Made by a program: the position numbers and the translations under genes
Origin: Paenibacillus sp. JJ-223
GTDB lineage: Bacteria; Bacillota; Bacilli; Paenibacillales; Paenibacillaceae
Assembly: GCF_927798175.1 (NCBI RefSeq)
Contig: NZ_CAKMMP010000028.1
Span: forward strand, 1 to 49,557
Length of the DNA: 49,557 bases
Direction of reading: 5' to 3'
Notes under the pieces: model-generated
Told to the model about the DNA's origin: nothing
Seen by the model: only the letters and a program-made list of their open reading frames with translations
The model's database searches: none
In this document: positions 47,734-49,557 of the stretch, piece by piece
Position numbering within the stretch: position 1 is the first letter of the stretch
How the letters are laid out: every line of letters begins with the position of its first letter

Positions 47734-48333
47734 TTGTATTATCCCGAACCGATATCGAAGCTGATTGATGCCTTTACCCGATTGCCGGGGATTGGCCCCA
47801 AAACGGCTGCTCGATTAGCATTTCATGTGTTGAACATGAAGGAAGACGATGTTATTGATTTTGCTAAAGCGTTGGTCAGTGTGAAGCGCAATCTTCACTA
47901 CTGTTCCGTGTGTTGCAATATTACGGATACAGATCCGTGCCGGATATGCCAGGACAAATCCAGGGATGGATCGGTCATCTGTGTGGTTCAGGATTCCAAG
48001 GATCTCGTGGCCATGGAGCGGACGAAGGAATTTGACGGATATTATCATGTGCTGCAGGGGGCCATATCGCCGATGGAGGGGGTTGGGCCTGACGACATTC
48101 GGTTAAAGGAACTTTTGGTCCGTCTTAGCGATGAACGGGTCAAGGAGCTTATACTGGCTACGAACCCGAACATTGAAGGAGAAGCGACGGCGATGTATAT
48201 TTCCCGTCTTGTTCGCCCGTTCGAGATCACCGTCACCCGTATAGCCCATGGATTACCTGTAGGGGGGGACCTGGAATACGCGGACGAGGTTACACTGTCC
48301 AAGGCGTTGGAAGGAAGAAGAGAGATTCGGTAA
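47734..48333 (+). CDS. recR: Recombination protein RecR
   Basis: RecR works with RecO (and RecF) to load RecA at gaps during recombinational repair. The 199-aa product has an N-terminal helix-hairpin-helix (FTRLPGIGPKTAARLAFHVL), a four-cysteine zinc finger (C57, C60, C69, C72) and a Toprim domain (VICVVQDSKDLVAMERT, ATNPNIEGEATAMYI). The C-terminal ...RIAHGLPVGGDLEYADEVTLSKALEGRREI end is typical. The start is TTG 47734 with AAAGGAG ten bases upstream. It is the third gene of the dnaX operon and is followed by a terminator. Confidence 0.98.
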   Translation: MYYPEPISKLIDAFTRLPGIGPKTAARLAFHVLNMKEDDVIDFAKALVSVKRNLHYCSVCCNITDTDPCRICQDKSRDGSVICVVQDSKDLVAMERTKEFDGYYHVLQGAISPMEGVGPDDIRLKELLVRLSDERVKELILATNPNIEGEATAMYISRLVRPFEITVTRIAHGLPVGGDLEYADEVTLSKALEGRREIR

Positions 48334-48421
48334 GCATCCCTTGGTTGCTTTAGCTTGGGGTTAATCCGGGTTTGAAGGTGTTTCACAAGGAATAACAGCC
48401 CTTTGTCTGATTATGGGGGTG

Positions 48422-48447
48422 GAGAGAGCCGCAAGGCTCTCTTTTTT
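48422..48447 (+). terminator. dnaX-ebfC-recR operon terminator
   Basis: AGAGAGCC/GGCTCTCT exact stem, GCAA tetraloop, T6. Confidence 0.93.
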
Positions 48448-48555
48448 GTTTAGTAAAATATTAGAAAGGGTCATTAAGAATGCTCAAATCGGTTCTAAGT
48501 TTGTCCATCTGCTGATATGTATGAATGTATCAAGGTAGATCAGGAGGAGAGGCTT

Positions 48556-48831
48556 ATGAGATGGTTTGGGAAAAAGGGTTCAACCGGCGAGAAACATGAA
48601 TATCTCAAAAGAGAAGAAGAGGCGGCAAGGATCTATCTGGATATTGAACGGGCTAAAGCGGAATGGGAACGTGCGGTAAGACAGTTCGAGGAAGCGCAGG
48701 GGGAAGATGAGATTGATTATGCGATCTTTGTTCTTGAGGCTGCGGAGCGGAAATACCAGATCCACTTAAAGAGGGCTAAACAAGCCGGGGTCAATGGACC
48801 TTTAAGAGTGGACAGGGAAATGAGCGTCTGA
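48556..48831 (+). CDS. yaaL: YaaL-like DUF2508 protein
   Basis: The 91-aa product is highly charged and helical (EYLKREEEAARIYLDIERAKAEWERAVRQFEEA...), without membrane segments. Its size, sequence style and position between recR and bofA match B. subtilis YaaL (DUF2508), whose function is unknown. ATG 48556 was chosen since AGGAGGAGAGG lies just upstream; a longer in-frame start 13 codons earlier has no such site. bofA follows 35 bases downstream, so the pair is likely one transcript. Confidence 0.85.
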   Translation: MRWFGKKGSTGEKHEYLKREEEAARIYLDIERAKAEWERAVRQFEEAQGEDEIDYAIFVLEAAERKYQIHLKRAKQAGVNGPLRVDREMSV

Positions 48832-48866
48832 ATAAATCAGGATTTAATCCGGATGGGGGGATTTGT

Positions 48867-49136
48867 ATGAAGACGATGATATTGGGCAGCATATTGGTGT
48901 TATCGCTGCTTGCGCTCTTCGTTATTTTATTAAAGAAGAAATTAGGCATAGCGTGGCTGACCTCCTTTGGCATCCATCTTGTTTTGTCAGCAGTAGCGAT
49001 TTACGTCATCAATTATTCGGGGTGGGTCACAGGATGGTACATCCCGTTGAATCCCGCAACGATTGGAACTGTGAGTGTTTTGGGACTGCCTGGTATTGGA
49101 CTTTTGCTTGGATTAAAATTTTCTTTGTTTGGGTAG
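48867..49136 (+). CDS. bofA: Sigma-K-processing inhibitor BofA
   Basis: BofA holds the intramembrane protease SpoIVFB inactive in the outer forespore membrane until the forespore signal arrives, thereby timing pro-sigma-K cleavage. The 89-aa product is small and hydrophobic, with membrane segments at ~5-22 and ~32-50 and a hydrophobic C-terminus (PLNPATIGTVSVLGLPGIGLLLGLKF) typical of the family. ATG 48867 has a GGGGGG tract about six bases upstream. It lies between the yaaL-like gene and an rRNA operon, exactly as in B. subtilis. This places the organism among true endospore formers. Confidence 0.93.
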   Translation: MKTMILGSILVLSLLALFVILLKKKLGIAWLTSFGIHLVLSAVAIYVINYSGWVTGWYIPLNPATIGTVSVLGLPGIGLLLGLKFSLFG

Positions 49137-49489
49137 TTGACCGAGGTGATTCATCTGTGATATATTATATTTCGTTGCTTTGCTTGGAAGGGATAGCAAT
49201 TTTGAAATGAAATCAGTTCTTGAAAAGAAGGATTGAGAAAAAACTTCAAAAAAAGTGCTTGACTGAAACAAACAAAGTATGATATATTATTAAAGTCGCC
49301 GCTAACGAAAAGGCGGCAACGAAAACGAAGTTTGATCTTTGAAAACTGAACAACGAGTGAGTAAACTGATCTTGCTTGCAAGATCAAAACTTGAGATATT
49401 TTATCTCGTCAGATTCAAAATGAGCTAATCGCTCTTTTCAATACCTCAGATGATTTTTATCACGATTAACCTCGTGACCGAAATTCATC
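49137..49489 (+). promoter_or_regulatory. Tandem rRNA promoters and leader
   Basis: P1: TTGACC (49137-49142), 18 bases, TATATT (49161-49166). P2: TTGACT (49259-49264), 18 bases, TATATT (49283-49288), preceded by an A-rich UP-like stretch (49228-49255). The leader holds a boxA antitermination signal, TGATCTTTGAAAACT (49333-49347), and an exact hairpin TGATCTTG/CAAGATCA (49367-49386). Confidence 0.88.
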
Positions 49490-49557
49490 TTTATTGGAGA
49501 GTTTGATCCTGGCTCAGGACGAACGCTGGCGGCATGCCTAATACATGCAAGTCGAGC
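49490..49557 (+). rRNA. rrs: 16S ribosomal RNA, 5' end (partial)
   Basis: GGAGAGTTTGATCCTGGCTC and the following ACGAACGCTGGCGGCATGCC and TACATGCAAGTCGAGC are the conserved start of bacterial 16S rRNA. The gene continues beyond the window. The exact mature 5' end (about 49490) is estimated by analogy with B. subtilis. Confidence 0.97.

Noticed and set aside
1..49557. CRISPR arrays, insertion sequences, prophage or defence islands
   Set aside because: No spaced direct repeats, transposase or integrase motifs, or phage genes were seen in either strand.

Overview
The window runs from the last ~58 bases of a 5S rRNA gene to the first ~68 bases of a 16S rRNA gene, so it is the complete interval between two rRNA operons. 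It comes from an endospore-forming Bacillota chromosome, most likely Paenibacillus. The evidence is the set of spore and phosphorelay genes (spo0F, bofA, an SspP-type small acid-soluble spore protein), strong AGGAGG ribosome binding sites with many GTG/TTG starts, mid-range GC, and gene order shared with Bacillus. No phage, insertion sequence, CRISPR array or defence locus is visible.

Layout. (1) 1-6400: 5S rRNA end, guaB, dacA, a scar of pdxS, pdxT, serS, tRNA-Ser(UGA); this is the Bacillus rrnO-side order with pdxS deleted down to its last codons. (2) 6400-24300: lineage-specific genes. These are a small spore-protein cluster, a lipoprotein, an AraC regulator with a Fur-controlled iron-siderophore binding lipoprotein, tadA, a membrane PAS histidine kinase next to a cluster of DnaA boxes, rluF, motAB, a pterin dehydratase, ribokinase, a cytochrome c, acetyltransferases, an NlpC/P60 hydrolase behind a c-di-AMP riboswitch, and an M1-type metallopeptidase. 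(3) 24300-35100: ywhD, pbpG, speE-speB, a GH51 arabinofuranosidase with a CcpA (cre) site, ywiB-like gene-argS, and a subtilisin-like protease. (4) 35500-45000: rpoE, pyrG, spo0F, fba, murA, rho, a radical SAM gene, rpmE. (5) 45100-49557: SRP RNA, dnaX, ebfC, recR, yaaL-like gene, bofA, tandem rRNA promoters, 16S rRNA.

Blocks 1 and 5 are the two ends of the origin-proximal rrnO-rrnA segment of B. subtilis. Blocks 3 and 4 lie on the other side of the origin in B. subtilis, so the window joins two ancestral segments. Most plus-strand housekeeping genes read in the direction of both rRNA operons.

Functional themes are nucleotide supply (guaB, pyrG), cell-wall synthesis and turnover (dacA, murA, pbpG, NlpC/P60), translation (serS, argS, tadA, rluF, rpmE, SRP RNA), replication and repair (dnaX, ebfC, recR), polyamines (speE, speB) and sporulation control (spo0F with a sigma-H promoter, bofA, candidate kinase). 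The points most worth a second look are the pdxS scar upstream of an intact pdxT, the DnaA-box cluster beside the histidine kinase, the radical SAM gene between rho and rpmE, and several RNA leaders (pyrG attenuator, c-di-AMP riboswitch, candidate leaders of rho, serS and speE).
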